The notes under the pieces were generated by a model that worked only from the letters and a program-made list of their open reading frames with translations, did no database searches and was not told the DNA's origin. A stretch of DNA of 64,000 nucleotides, from positions 611,237 through 675,236 of the forward strand of contig NZ_JAMDLI010000007.1 of the NCBI RefSeq assembly GCF_023721815.1, read 5' to 3'. This DNA is from Pleomorphomonas sp. JP5. GTDB lineage: Bacteria > Pseudomonadota > Alphaproteobacteria > Rhizobiales > Pleomorphomonadaceae. Shown in pieces: positions 48,581-57,109 of the stretch (within the stretch, counting starts at the first letter, position 1; the number at the start of each line of letters is the position of its first letter). The translations under genes and the position numbers were made by a program.

Positions 48581-49285
48581 GTGCCGAGAAAGCCTACCCT
48601 CGCGTCAAAGGAAACCGACAAGCCCATTCCGCCGACCCAGCCTATGAGCTCGGCGGAAATCGAGGAGCTGTTCGCCACCTTCCAGTCGGCCAATCCCGAA
48701 CCGCGTGGCGAGCTCCATGCCGTCAATCCCTATACGCTCCTGGTCGCGGTGACGCTGTCCGCCCAGACCACCGATGCCGGCGTCAACAAGGCGACGCGTC
48801 CTCTGTTCGAGACGGTCGACACGCCCGCGAAGATGCTGGAGCTCGGCGAGGATCGTCTTCGGGAGGCCATCAAGACCATTGGTCTTTACCGCAACAAGGC
48901 GAAGAATGTCATTGCGTTGTCGGAGATTCTGGTGCGGGAGCATGGCGGCGAAGTACCGCGCGACCGCGCCGCGCTCGAGGCTCTGCCGGGCGTGGGGCGC
49001 AAGACGGCCAATGTCGTCCTCAACATTGCCTTCGGCGCGCCCACCATCGCCGTGGATACGCATGTCTTCCGCGTTTCGAATCGGCTGGGTCTTGCGCCGG
49101 GGCGGACGCCGATCGAGGTCGAGCTCGGCCTCGAGAAGGCCGTGCCGGAAGCCTATCTCCTGCACGCCCATCATTGGCTGATCCTGCATGGTCGCTACGT
49201 TTGCAAGGCCCGGCGACCCGAATGCGAACGATGCATTGTCGCCGATCTCTGTCGGAGCCCGGAGAAGCGCCTGCCGATGATGTGA
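48581..49285 (+). CDS. nth: endonuclease III
   Basis: 234 residues; GTG start, with GGAG about eight bases upstream. The helix-hairpin-helix LPGVGRKTANVVLN carries the catalytic lysine and the following VDTHVFRVSNRLGL the catalytic aspartate. The [4Fe-4S] cluster ligands are in CKARRPECERCIVADLC (C-x6-C-x2-C-x5-C). It removes oxidised pyrimidines and nicks AP sites. A Lys/Pro-rich N-terminal extension of about 20 residues precedes the domain. Confidence 0.96.
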   Translation: MPRKPTLASKETDKPIPPTQPMSSAEIEELFATFQSANPEPRGELHAVNPYTLLVAVTLSAQTTDAGVNKATRPLFETVDTPAKMLELGEDRLREAIKTIGLYRNKAKNVIALSEILVREHGGEVPRDRAALEALPGVGRKTANVVLNIAFGAPTIAVDTHVFRVSNRLGLAPGRTPIEVELGLEKAVPEAYLLHAHHWLILHGRYVCKARRPECERCIVADLCRSPEKRLPMM

Positions 49286-49309
49286 CCTCTCCGGACGTTC
49301 GAAATGCAA

Positions 49310-49333
49310 AGCCCCGCCGTTGCCGGCGGGGCT
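49310..49333. terminator. hairpin terminator between nth and the nitroreductase gene
   Basis: AGCCCCGCC and GGCGGGGCT pair perfectly around six bases, between convergent genes. On the minus strand it is followed by TTGCATTTC, on the plus strand by GAGTCTTG; it probably serves both. Confidence 0.75.
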
Positions 49334-49357
49334 GAGTCTTGACCGATCCGAAAGTGG

Positions 49358-49951
49358 TCAGACGATGCGGGCGTATTCGTCGAATGCCAAGCGTGGCAGG
49401 CGCGGGAACAACGACGACTTGTCGCCATAGCCAAGATTGACGACCAGGAAGGTCTTGACGCGGCTGTTGGGGAAGAAGGCGGCGTCAATGGCGGCGGCGT
49501 CGAAGCCGGCCATCGGGCCGACGTCGAGACCCAGTGCCCGCGCGGCCGTGGTCAGGTAGCCGACCTGCAACGAGGCCGAGCGCAGCGCCGAGAACTGCAG
49601 TCGCTCGTCCGGCGAGCCGGCGTACCACGAGCGGGCATCGGCGTGAGGGAAGGTCTTGGGCAGGTTTTCGTAAAAGTCGAGATCGTAGCCAGCGATGACG
49701 GACACCGGCGCGGTCTTCGTCTTGGCTTGGTTGCCGGGCGCCATGGCGGCCAGCAACTTTTCCTTGGCCTCGGGCGACTTCACGAAGACGAAGCGGCCGG
49801 GCAGAGTGTTGGCCTCGGTGGGGCCGAGGCTTGTGAGTTCGGCCAGCGTCTTCAGCGTTTCGTCGGCAACCGGCTTGTCGAGGAAGCCGTTGTAGGAGCG
49901 GCCGTCACGGAAAAGACGATCGAGAGTGTCGTCGGCAAGGAGAGCGGACAT
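49358..49951 (-). CDS. RutE-like nitroreductase (malonic semialdehyde reductase family)
   Basis: 197 residues, FMN-dependent nitroreductase fold. The sequence follows E. coli RutE closely in SYNGFLDKPV, SLGPTEANTLPGRFVFV, PHADARSWY, LGLDVGPMAGFDAAAIDAAFF and VNLGYGD. RutE reduces malonic semialdehyde to 3-hydroxypropionate in uracil catabolism. No rut genes are nearby, so the physiological substrate may differ. A 21-bp inverted repeat lies 67 bp upstream of its start. Confidence 0.88.
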   Translation of the reverse strand: MSALLADDTLDRLFRDGRSYNGFLDKPVADETLKTLAELTSLGPTEANTLPGRFVFVKSPEAKEKLLAAMAPGNQAKTKTAPVSVIAGYDLDFYENLPKTFPHADARSWYAGSPDERLQFSALRSASLQVGYLTTAARALGLDVGPMAGFDAAAIDAAFFPNSRVKTFLVVNLGYGDKSSLFPRLPRLAFDEYARIV

Positions 49952-50017
49952 TGGAAAACCTTTCGGGAGGGAGAAACGAAGTTGCTCCCGATTTAGGTTC
50001 GTCCAGTTGCCCTGAAT

Positions 50018-50038
50018 AGTCAGCGATCGGCTGACTAA
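50018..50038. promoter_or_regulatory. 21-bp inverted repeat upstream of the nitroreductase gene, candidate operator
   Basis: TAGTCAGC and GCTGACTA are perfect 8-bp arms around GATCG. The site is 67 bp before the nitroreductase ATG. The 12-bp palindrome TCGTGATCACGA at 50086-50097 lies further upstream. Suggests control by a dimeric repressor of the HxlR/MarR kind; the regulator is not identified. Confidence 0.55.
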
Positions 50039-50150
50039 TTGTTCGATAAGAGTGACCGATCGGGCGATTCCGCTGGTGACTGCATCGTGATCACGACCGG
50101 ATCACGGCATCTTGATCATCTTTCGGATCGGATGCCCACTGAAATGAAGA

Positions 50151-50173
50151 CGCCGCCGGCACTGCCGGCGGCG
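50151..50173 (-). terminator. hairpin downstream of nfuA, probable terminator
   Basis: CGCCGCCGGC and GCCGGCGGCG pair perfectly around ACT, 27 bp after the nfuA stop. The following minus-strand sequence is TCTTCATTTC, only moderately U-rich. Confidence 0.6.
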
Positions 50174-50199
50174 GTTGTATTCTGAAACACGTTGAGCGG

Positions 50200-50754
50200 T
50201 CAGGCGACGGCGCGAACCTCGCGCACATCCGGCAGGAAGTGACGCAGGAGGTTCTGAATGCCGTTCCTGAGCGTCGCCGTCGACGACGGGCAGCCGGCGC
50301 AGGCGCCACGCATGTTGAGATAGACGATACCGTCCTTGTAGGCGCGGAAGGTGATGTCGCCACCGTCCGCCGCCACGGCCGGCCGCACGCGCGTGTCGAG
50401 CAGCTCCTTGATCGACGAGACCGTCTCGGCGTCGGCCGGATCGAAATCCTCGGCGCCGGCCGTCGTCTCTGTGGTTGTCAGGATCGGCGCGCCCGACATG
50501 AAGTGTTCCATGATGACGCCGAGCACTGCCGGCTTCAGGTGCGCCCAGTCCTCATCGCGACTCGTCACCGTAATGAAGTCCGCGCCGAAGAAGACACCGG
50601 TCACGCCGGCGATTTCATAAAGGGCAGAGGCGAGCGGAGAGACCGCCGCCTCCTCCGGGGTCAGGAACTCTCGTGGGCTGCCTTCGAGGACGACCCGCCC
50701 GGGCAGGAACTTGAGCGTCGCCGGATTGGGTGTGGACTCGGTCTGAATGAACAT
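50200..50754 (-). CDS. Fe-S cluster carrier NfuA-like protein (NifU C-terminal domain)
   Basis: 184 residues from the ATG at 50754, chosen because GAGGAG lies nine bases upstream. The N-terminal Nfu_N domain begins MFIQTESTPNPATLKFLPG. The C-terminal NifU-like domain has the cluster-binding CxxC in RGACAGCPSS (C152, C155), after PAVAADGGDITF. Nfu proteins carry [4Fe-4S] clusters to client enzymes such as lipoyl synthase. In Rhizobiales it is usually followed by tsaB; here tsaB is 27 kb to the left. Called Nfu; NfuA in E. coli has a degenerate N-terminal domain instead. Confidence 0.92.
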   Translation of the reverse strand: MFIQTESTPNPATLKFLPGRVVLEGSPREFLTPEEAAVSPLASALYEIAGVTGVFFGADFITVTSRDEDWAHLKPAVLGVIMEHFMSGAPILTTTETTAGAEDFDPADAETVSSIKELLDTRVRPAVAADGGDITFRAYKDGIVYLNMRGACAGCPSSTATLRNGIQNLLRHFLPDVREVRAVA

Positions 50755-50791
50755 CTTTTGGGGCTCCTCAGGCTCGCCTGATTGGAACAAA

Positions 50792-50810
50792 TCTAAACTT
50801 GATCTTTAGA
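50792..50810. repeat. inverted repeat TCTAAA-N7-TTTAGA upstream of nfu
   Basis: Perfect 6-bp arms, 37 bp before the nfu ATG, in the 119-bp gap after usp. Position suits an operator for an iron or Fe-S regulator, but the arms are in the opposite order to the Irr-type element I recall, so no regulator is named. Confidence 0.4.
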
Positions 50811-50873
50811 GGATAGTTCCGACTTTGCAAATGAACAATCGGTGAACCTGCGGACATAAAACGATCAGACAGG

Positions 50874-51371
50874 TCAGGCGACGGCGGCGATATCGTCATC
50901 GCTCATGTCTCCGGGCACAATGGTCACCGGAATGGGAAACGGTGGTCCCGAGCGAGCGCCGATCGAGGTGACCAGCGGTCCCGGCCCCTCGCTGCCGATC
51001 CCGGACGCCAGAACCAGGATTGCGATGTCGCGATCCTCTTCGATGAGGCGATGAATCGCCTCGGCCGCCAACCCCTCACGAATGACGAGCTCGGCCTCGA
51101 TGTCGGCGGCGAAGGCGTGCACACGTTCGGCGGTGGCGGCAAGGCGCTGGCGTGCCTCGTCCATCGCCTCGGCCCGCATCATCTCCTCGACGCCGCGCCA
51201 GTGCTGGAAGTCGCCCGGCGGAATGACGTAGAGCAGCACGAGGCCCCCGGCCGTATGTCGTGCTCGTGTTGCCGCGTAGACGAGCGCCCGGTCGCACTCG
51301 GGCGTGTCGTCGATGACGCACAGGAACTTGCGGCGGTGGCCCTCTTCACGGGCAAGGCGGCGTGAAACCAT
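50874..51371 (-). CDS. universal stress protein family (UspA domain)
   Basis: 165 residues, a single Usp domain. It begins KFLCVIDDTPECDRALVYAATRA after a 13-residue basic extension, with LVLLYVIPP in strand 2 and ILVLASGIGSEGPGPLVTS where ATP-binding Usps have G-x2-G-x9-G-S/T. Only part of that nucleotide signature is kept. Function is not predictable beyond stress association. It lies between trpS and nfu, as in many Rhizobiales. Confidence 0.88.
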   Translation of the reverse strand: MVSRRLAREEGHRRKFLCVIDDTPECDRALVYAATRARHTAGGLVLLYVIPPGDFQHWRGVEEMMRAEAMDEARQRLAATAERVHAFAADIEAELVIREGLAAEAIHRLIEEDRDIAILVLASGIGSEGPGPLVTSIGARSGPPFPIPVTIVPGDMSDDDIAAVA

Positions 51372-51386
51372 GACGACAAATTAGCA

Positions 51387-51420
51387 GAAGGCCGGCGGCG
51401 GACAAGCCGCGCCGGCCTTC
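51387..51420 (-). terminator. hairpin terminator after trpS
   Basis: GAAGGCCGGC (51387-51396) pairs with GCCGGCCTTC (51411-51420), with further internal GGC/GCC pairing. On the minus strand TGCTAATTTG follows. It lies 23 bp after the trpS stop and 16 bp before usp. Confidence 0.75.
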
Positions 51421-51442
51421 ACGTTTTCGATCATTGTGCGCT

Positions 51443-52495
51443 TCAGCGCTTTTTACGGCTCTGGATGAAGCCGACGATGTCCCGCACGTCGTCCATCACC
51501 TTGCCGGCAATCGCCCCGGCTCGCTCGGAACCATCGGCGAGGACCGCATCGATGTGGTCGGGCTCGGCCATCAGCGCCTTCATCTTGTCGTTGATCGGCG
51601 ACAGGACGGAAACGGCGAGATCGGCCAGCGCCGGCTTGAAGGCCGAGAACTGCGATCCGCCATGGTCCTTCAGCACCGCTTCCCTCGTCGTCCCGGCCAG
51701 TGCCGCGTAGATGGTGACGAGATTGTCGGCGTCCGGCCGTTCCTTGAGGCCTTCGACCTCCGACGGCAGCGGTTCCGGGTCGGTGCGGGCCTTGCGAATC
51801 TTCTGCGCAATGGCATCGCTGTCGTCGGTCAGGTTGATGCGGGAATAGTCCGACGGGTCGGATTTCGACATCTTCTTCGTGCCGTCGCGCAGCGACATGA
51901 CGCGCGGCGCCGGCCCCTGCGTCAGGGGTTCGGGCAGCGGAAAATAGCCCTCTTCCGCGTTGTGGCCATTGGCGACGATCGAGGCCGAGAAGTCGTTGTT
52001 GAACTTCGTGGCGATGTCGCGCGTCAGCTCCAGATGCTGCTTCTGGTCTTCGCCGACCGGAACATGCGTCGCGCGATAGACGAGGATATCGGCCGCCATC
52101 AGGCTCGGATAGGCGAACAGCCCCGCCGACACGTTCTCGCGGTCCTTGCCGGCCTTCTCCTTGAACTGCGTCATGCGGTTGAGCCATCCCATGCGGGCAA
52201 CGCAGTTGAACACCCAGGCGAGCTCGGCATGCTCGGGCACCTGGCTCTGATTGAAGACGATATGCGTCTTCGGATCGATGCCGGCGGCGAGGAAGGCGGC
52301 GGTCACCTCGCGGATCTGGCGGCGGAGCTCGAAGGGGTCCTGCCAGACGGTGATGGCATGCTCGTCGACGACGCAATAGATGCAGTCGTGGGTCGCTTGC
52401 ATTTCAACGAAGCGTTTGACGGCGCCGAGATAGTTGCCGAGATGAAGATTTCCGGTCGGTTGCACGCCGGAGAAGACGAGAGGCTTGAAAGGCAT
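51443..52495 (-). CDS. trpS: tryptophan--tRNA ligase
   Basis: 350 residues, class-I synthetase. HIGH-type motif [16 protein letters not shown] at 9-24; KMSKS in [33 protein letters not shown] between them. It charges tRNA-Trp. It follows murJ by 165 bp and ends in a hairpin terminator before usp. Identification is secure. Confidence 0.98.
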   Translation of the reverse strand: MPFKPLVFSGVQPTGNLHLGNYLGAVKRFVEMQATHDCIYCVVDEHAITVWQDPFELRRQIREVTAAFLAAGIDPKTHIVFNQSQVPEHAELAWVFNCVARMGWLNRMTQFKEKAGKDRENVSAGLFAYPSLMAADILVYRATHVPVGEDQKQHLELTRDIATKFNNDFSASIVANGHNAEEGYFPLPEPLTQGPAPRVMSLRDGTKKMSKSDPSDYSRINLTDDSDAIAQKIRKARTDPEPLPSEVEGLKERPDADNLVTIYAALAGTTREAVLKDHGGSQFSAFKPALADLAVSVLSPINDKMKALMAEPDHIDAVLADGSERAGAIAGKVMDDVRDIVGFIQSRKKR

Positions 52496-52660
52496 CGGTT
52501 TGGACCCGAGGATAGAGTGATACGCGCGCCGGTGATGAGACCGGGCGGAGCGGACTTATGAACCCGCAAAGCGACGACCGCAAGGTGACAGAAGGCGCCG
52601 GACGGACAAATGCGGCGTCATGTCCGGATGCGGCCGGAAGCACCCTGAACGGCGATGCGC

Positions 52661-54229
52661 TCAGCCGGTCTTGCCGCGAGAGGTAATCGCCCTGGCGTAG
52701 CGGCGGACATCGACGGCGCCGGTCAGAACGGTCGCCAACCCGTAGACGACCATCCCGAAGAGGCAGAGGCCGAGAAGCCACAGGATCTGGATCAGCCCGC
52801 GACCGCTGTGGAGATGCGTGTCGACAAGGCCTTCGCCAAGAAGCAATGCCGCCCCCATCACCAGGCTGGCGGCGGCGAGTAGCGCGAGACGACGGAAGAG
52901 CAGGGCATCGGCCCGGAAGTGACCTCGCCGGTGGAGCTCGATGACCAGCATCAGCGCATTGACCCAGGCGGCGAGGGAGGTCGCCGCGGCAATCCCGACG
53001 TGGCCGATGAACGGGAACAGCGCCAGCGAGGCCGCCACATTGACCGCCACGGAAATCCCGCCCTGGATTGTCGGCGTGCGGGTGTCCTCGCGGGCGTAGA
53101 AGGACGGTTGGAACACCTTGATGGCGACGAAGGCCGGAAGGCCGGCGGCGAAGGCGATCAGCGCGTCGGCGGTCGCAACGGTATCGGCGGCGGTAAAGGC
53201 GCCGCGCTCGAACAGTACGCGCATGATGGAGTAGGGAATGGCGCAGAGCGCGACGGTGGCCGGCAACGTCAGCGCCATCGCGAACTCCAGCGCCCGGTTC
53301 TGGGTATGGAAGATGCTTTCGGCGTTTTCCGTTCGAACGCGGCGGGTGAGGTCCGGCAGGAGCACGACGCCGATGGCGACCCCGATCACCCCGAGCGGCA
53401 GTTGATAGATGCGGTCGGCGAAATAGAGCCAGGATACCGCGCTCGCCTGCATCGAGGCGATGATGGTGCCGACCACGATGTTGATCTGGGTGATGCCGCC
53501 GGAGATCACACCAGGAATTCCGAGCTTCACGAAGCGGCGGACATTGTCATTGTAGCGCGGACGCTTGAGCGACACCGGAAAGCCGATCCACCATAGCGAA
53601 CCGCCGACAGCGATCAGTTGGGCGAAACCGGAGATGCAGACGGCCCAGGAGAGCGCGTAGGCGGCCTCCGGCGTGCCAGCCCAGTTCTCCCACCAGATGA
53701 GAACGAGGGCGGCGACCAGAACGACATTGAGCAGCGATGGTGCGAAAGCGGCGACCGCGAAGCGCCCGAAGGATTGCAACATGCCGGCCGCCATGGCAGT
53801 CAGCGACATGCAGGCAAGATAGGGGAACATGACCCGAGTCATGAACTCGGCGGCGGAGAACTTCTGTGGGTCATCGATGAAGCCCGGCGCCAGTATGCCG
53901 ACGAGCCATGGCGCTCCGATTTCGGCCAGTGCCGTGACAACGACCAGGGCCAGCAGGAAGACGGCAAGGATGTCTTCGGCCAGCGCGCGCGCCGACGTTT
54001 TGCCACCCTCGGTGAGCGCACGGGCGAACAGCGGCACGAAGGCGGAGGAGAAGGCGCCTTCGGCGAACAGGCGGCGGAACAGATTGGGCAGGCGGAAGGC
54101 CACGAAGAAGGCGTCGGCGATCGGGCCAGAGCCCAGCATGTTCGCCATGAACACGTCGCGGACGAAGCCGAGCACCCGCGAGGACAGCGTGGCGCCGCCC
54201 ACGGTCACGAAGTTTTTGACGAGACTCAT
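52661..54229 (-). CDS. murJ: lipid II flippase MurJ
   Basis: 522 residues with about 14 transmembrane helices. N-terminus MSLVKNFVTVGGATLSSRVLGFVRDVFMA and RLPNLFRRLFAEGAFSSAFVPLF are the MurJ/MviN signature; PSFYAREDTRTP is the conserved cavity segment. MurJ flips lipid II across the inner membrane for peptidoglycan synthesis. It starts 15 bp after glnD, a pairing common in alphaproteobacteria. Confidence 0.97.
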   Translation of the reverse strand: MSLVKNFVTVGGATLSSRVLGFVRDVFMANMLGSGPIADAFFVAFRLPNLFRRLFAEGAFSSAFVPLFARALTEGGKTSARALAEDILAVFLLALVVVTALAEIGAPWLVGILAPGFIDDPQKFSAAEFMTRVMFPYLACMSLTAMAAGMLQSFGRFAVAAFAPSLLNVVLVAALVLIWWENWAGTPEAAYALSWAVCISGFAQLIAVGGSLWWIGFPVSLKRPRYNDNVRRFVKLGIPGVISGGITQINIVVGTIIASMQASAVSWLYFADRIYQLPLGVIGVAIGVVLLPDLTRRVRTENAESIFHTQNRALEFAMALTLPATVALCAIPYSIMRVLFERGAFTAADTVATADALIAFAAGLPAFVAIKVFQPSFYAREDTRTPTIQGGISVAVNVAASLALFPFIGHVGIAAATSLAAWVNALMLVIELHRRGHFRADALLFRRLALLAAASLVMGAALLLGEGLVDTHLHSGRGLIQILWLLGLCLFGMVVYGLATVLTGAVDVRRYARAITSRGKTG

Positions 54230-54244
54230 GGCCGGTCGCCTTCC

Positions 54245-57016
54245 TCAGGCCGCCTTTTTGGGCGGATGCGGCTCGTCGCCGGTCACGGCTGCCAGGATAC
54301 GCCGGCGAATCGCAGCCTGTTTGGCGCCGGACTGGATTTTCAGCTTGGTGAGGTCGGTGACGTAGAACACGTCGACCACCCGTTCGCCGAATGTGGCGAT
54401 GTGCGCCGAGGCGATGTTGAGATTGAGGTCGCTCATAGCCGTCGTGACGTCGTAGAGAAGGCCCGGCCGGTCGAGGCAGGATACCTCGAGGACCGACAGG
54501 TGTTCCGAGAGCGCGTTGTCGAACTTGATTTCGGTCGGCACACGGAACGCCTTGGTCGTCTTGCGCTGCCCGACGCGGCGGGCAACGATCTCGGGCAGTC
54601 TTTCGCGCCCCTCGAGCGTTGCTTCGATCATCTTCAGCACGCGGTCGGCGCGGCGGAACTCGTCGGCGTCGTCGGGGAACTCGCGGTTGATCAGGATAGT
54701 ATCGAGGGCGAGACCGTCGGTGGTGGTGTAGATCTGGGCATCGGCGATGTTGACGCCGGCCGCCGCGCAGGCGCCGGTGATGGTCGACAGAAGGCGCGGA
54801 TGATCGGGCGCCACCACCACCAGCTCGGTGATCGCCTCGAACTTCTTGGTGGAATAGGCGGTGGCAAGCCGCCGACCGGTGCCCTCCATCGACTTCAGAA
54901 GGCGGGCATGCATCACCTTCTCTGGCAGATCGACGCGCAGCCAGTAGGGCGCGAAATGACGCCGGCCATAATCGGAAAGCTCCGCGTCGTTCCAGTCGGT
55001 CAGTTCGGCGGCAAGTTCCGCCTTGGCGGCGGCGACGCGCTGGTCGCGCGACAGTTTGGAATGGCCGCCGAGGAGATAGGGCTCTGTCTCGTAGTAGAGC
55101 GTCCTGAGAAGTTGCCCTTTCCAGCCGTTCCATACGCCCGGACCCACGGCCTTGATGTCGGCAATCGTCAGCATGAGCAGCATGCGAAGCCGCTCCACTG
55201 TTTGCACCACTGCCGCGAAGTCGCGAATGGTCTGGCGATCGGACAGGTCGCGCGACTGGGCGATGATAGACATCACCAGATGGTTTTCCACCAGCCAGGC
55301 GAGTTGGTCGGTCTCTGCCGGCGAGAAGCCGAAGCGCGGCCCGAGGCGGCGGGCGATCTTGGCGCCGGCGATCGAATGATCCTCGACCCGCCCCTTGGCG
55401 ATATCGTGCAGGAACAGGGCGAGATAAAGCACGTTGCGGTTGGCGACGGCCGGAAACAGCTCCGTTGCGAGCGGATGGTCGCCCTGTTCTTCGCCGCGCT
55501 CGATCTGGGCAAGAAGGCCGATGGCCCGGAGCGTGTGCTCGTCCACGGTGTAGTGATGATACATGTTGAACTGCATCATCGCCACCACGCGGCCGAACTC
55601 GTTGATGAAGCGGCCGAGCACGCCGGTCTCGTTCATCGCCCTGAGCACAGCCTCGGCATGCCGCTTCGACGCCAGCACGTCGAGGAAGATGCGATTGGCC
55701 TCCTCATTCTCGCGCAAATCGCTATCGATGAGGCGCAACGAGCGGGTGATCAGCTTCAGCGCATCCGGGTGAAAGTCGAGATCCTTCCGGGCGGCTACCG
55801 CGAAGATGCGGAGAAGGTTGACCGGATCGCGCTCGAACACGCCGTTGTCGATCACCGACAGACGATCGTTGTCGATGATGAACTGGGGGGTGCCCGGCAG
55901 CGACTTCTTGCGTCGCCGGAAGGTGTGGCGCAGCACCCGATCGAGCATCGGCTTCGGCTTGGCGTGCATCTCCTCCAGGGCCGCGCAGAAGATGCGCGTG
56001 AGATCGCCGACATCCTTGGCCACAAGAAAGTAGTGCTTCATGAAGCGCTCGACCGGCTCGAGGCCGGGATGGAGCTGATACCCCAGAAGCTCGGCGATCT
56101 CTCGCTGGTTCTCGAAGCCGAGCCGGTCGTCTGCCCTGTTGGTGACGAAGTGAAGATTGCAGCGCACCGCCCAAAGGAACTCCTCGCACTTGTGGAAGCG
56201 ATTGAGTTCCTTGCGCGAGAACACGCCGTGCTTGACGAGTTCGTCGGCCGTCGACGCGCGGTAGAAGTATTTGGCGATCCAGAACAGCGTATGGAGGTCG
56301 CGAAGGCCGCCCTTGCCGTCCTTGACGTTGGGCTCGACGAGATAGCGCGAGGTGCCGGCCCGCCGGTGCCGCTCGTCGCGCTCGGCCAGTTTGGCCTGAA
56401 TGAACTCGGGCCCGCTCCCCTTGATCACCTCGTTGTCGAAGCGGGTGATCATCTCGGCATAGAGGTCCTTGTCGCCGAGAATCCAGCGCGCCTCGAGCAG
56501 CGCCGTGCGGATGGTCATGTCGGCGCGGCCGAGCTTGATGCAGTCTTCGACACGGCGGGTCGAGTGACCGACCTTGAAGCCGATGTCCCAGAGAAAATAG
56601 AGGATGTGTTCGAGAATCTTGTCGGCGAGAGGCTGCGACTTCGGCGGCAGCAGAAACAGAAGGTCGACATCCGACGAGGGCGCCAGCGTGGCGCGACCGT
56701 AGCCGCCGACGGCCACGATGACGATCTTCTCGTCACGCCCCCCAGGGAAAACGCGGGTCACCGTGTGCTCGTAGATCACGTTGATCAGCGAATCCACCAA
56801 GGCAGAAAGTCGACGGGCGCAGGCAACGCCATCGCGATCGCGGCTGAGAATGTCGCGGGCCGCCGCCCGTCCATCCTGATTGGCGCGCTTCAGCGCGGCG
56901 AGCAGCTCAGGGCGCGGATCGGTGCCGGCGTCTGCCGCCCGATCGGCGATGACGTCCATTTCCGCGCCGAGCGCCGTCTCGTCGATCAAGATGGCGGTTT
57001 CCGGAAGCTTGGTCAT
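54245..57016 (-). CDS. glnD: bifunctional [PII] uridylyltransferase / uridylyl-removing enzyme GlnD
   Basis: 923 residues from the ATG at 57016, with AAGGTGA about nine bases upstream; the TTG three codons earlier abuts that site. Nucleotidyltransferase domain with GGYGRATLAPSSDVDLLFLLP. HD domain for UMP removal has FLHDIAKGRVEDHS. Two C-terminal ACT domains (ELVVVAPDHPRLLSTITGACA and LEVSCLDRPGLLYDVTTAM) sense glutamine. GlnD modifies PII proteins, linking nitrogen status to glutamine synthetase control. murJ follows by 15 bp. Confidence 0.97.
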   Translation of the reverse strand: MTKLPETAILIDETALGAEMDVIADRAADAGTDPRPELLAALKRANQDGRAAARDILSRDRDGVACARRLSALVDSLINVIYEHTVTRVFPGGRDEKIVIVAVGGYGRATLAPSSDVDLLFLLPPKSQPLADKILEHILYFLWDIGFKVGHSTRRVEDCIKLGRADMTIRTALLEARWILGDKDLYAEMITRFDNEVIKGSGPEFIQAKLAERDERHRRAGTSRYLVEPNVKDGKGGLRDLHTLFWIAKYFYRASTADELVKHGVFSRKELNRFHKCEEFLWAVRCNLHFVTNRADDRLGFENQREIAELLGYQLHPGLEPVERFMKHYFLVAKDVGDLTRIFCAALEEMHAKPKPMLDRVLRHTFRRRKKSLPGTPQFIIDNDRLSVIDNGVFERDPVNLLRIFAVAARKDLDFHPDALKLITRSLRLIDSDLRENEEANRIFLDVLASKRHAEAVLRAMNETGVLGRFINEFGRVVAMMQFNMYHHYTVDEHTLRAIGLLAQIERGEEQGDHPLATELFPAVANRNVLYLALFLHDIAKGRVEDHSIAGAKIARRLGPRFGFSPAETDQLAWLVENHLVMSIIAQSRDLSDRQTIRDFAAVVQTVERLRMLLMLTIADIKAVGPGVWNGWKGQLLRTLYYETEPYLLGGHSKLSRDQRVAAAKAELAAELTDWNDAELSDYGRRHFAPYWLRVDLPEKVMHARLLKSMEGTGRRLATAYSTKKFEAITELVVVAPDHPRLLSTITGACAAAGVNIADAQIYTTTDGLALDTILINREFPDDADEFRRADRVLKMIEATLEGRERLPEIVARRVGQRKTTKAFRVPTEIKFDNALSEHLSVLEVSCLDRPGLLYDVTTAMSDLNLNIASAHIATFGERVVDVFYVTDLTKLKIQSGAKQAAIRRRILAAVTGDEPHPPKKAA

Positions 57017-57109
57017 CGGCGGCAATCACCTTCAGACGAGGGGCGCGCGGCAGCTTGGTGTGAATACGCAGCCGGCAACAAGATCGAATAGTCGGCGGAT
57101 ACCGAACAA

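Noticed and set aside
50792-50810. Reading the nfu-upstream repeat as an Irr iron-control element
   Set aside because: The half-sites are in the reverse order to the element as I remember it, so naming Irr would be unsupported.
53618-57091. A 1,157-codon plus-strand open frame opposite glnD and murJ
   Set aside because: It is the antisense shadow of two secure genes; its translation is Glu/Arg/His/Gly-rich without any domain, as expected from high-G+C complementary frames.
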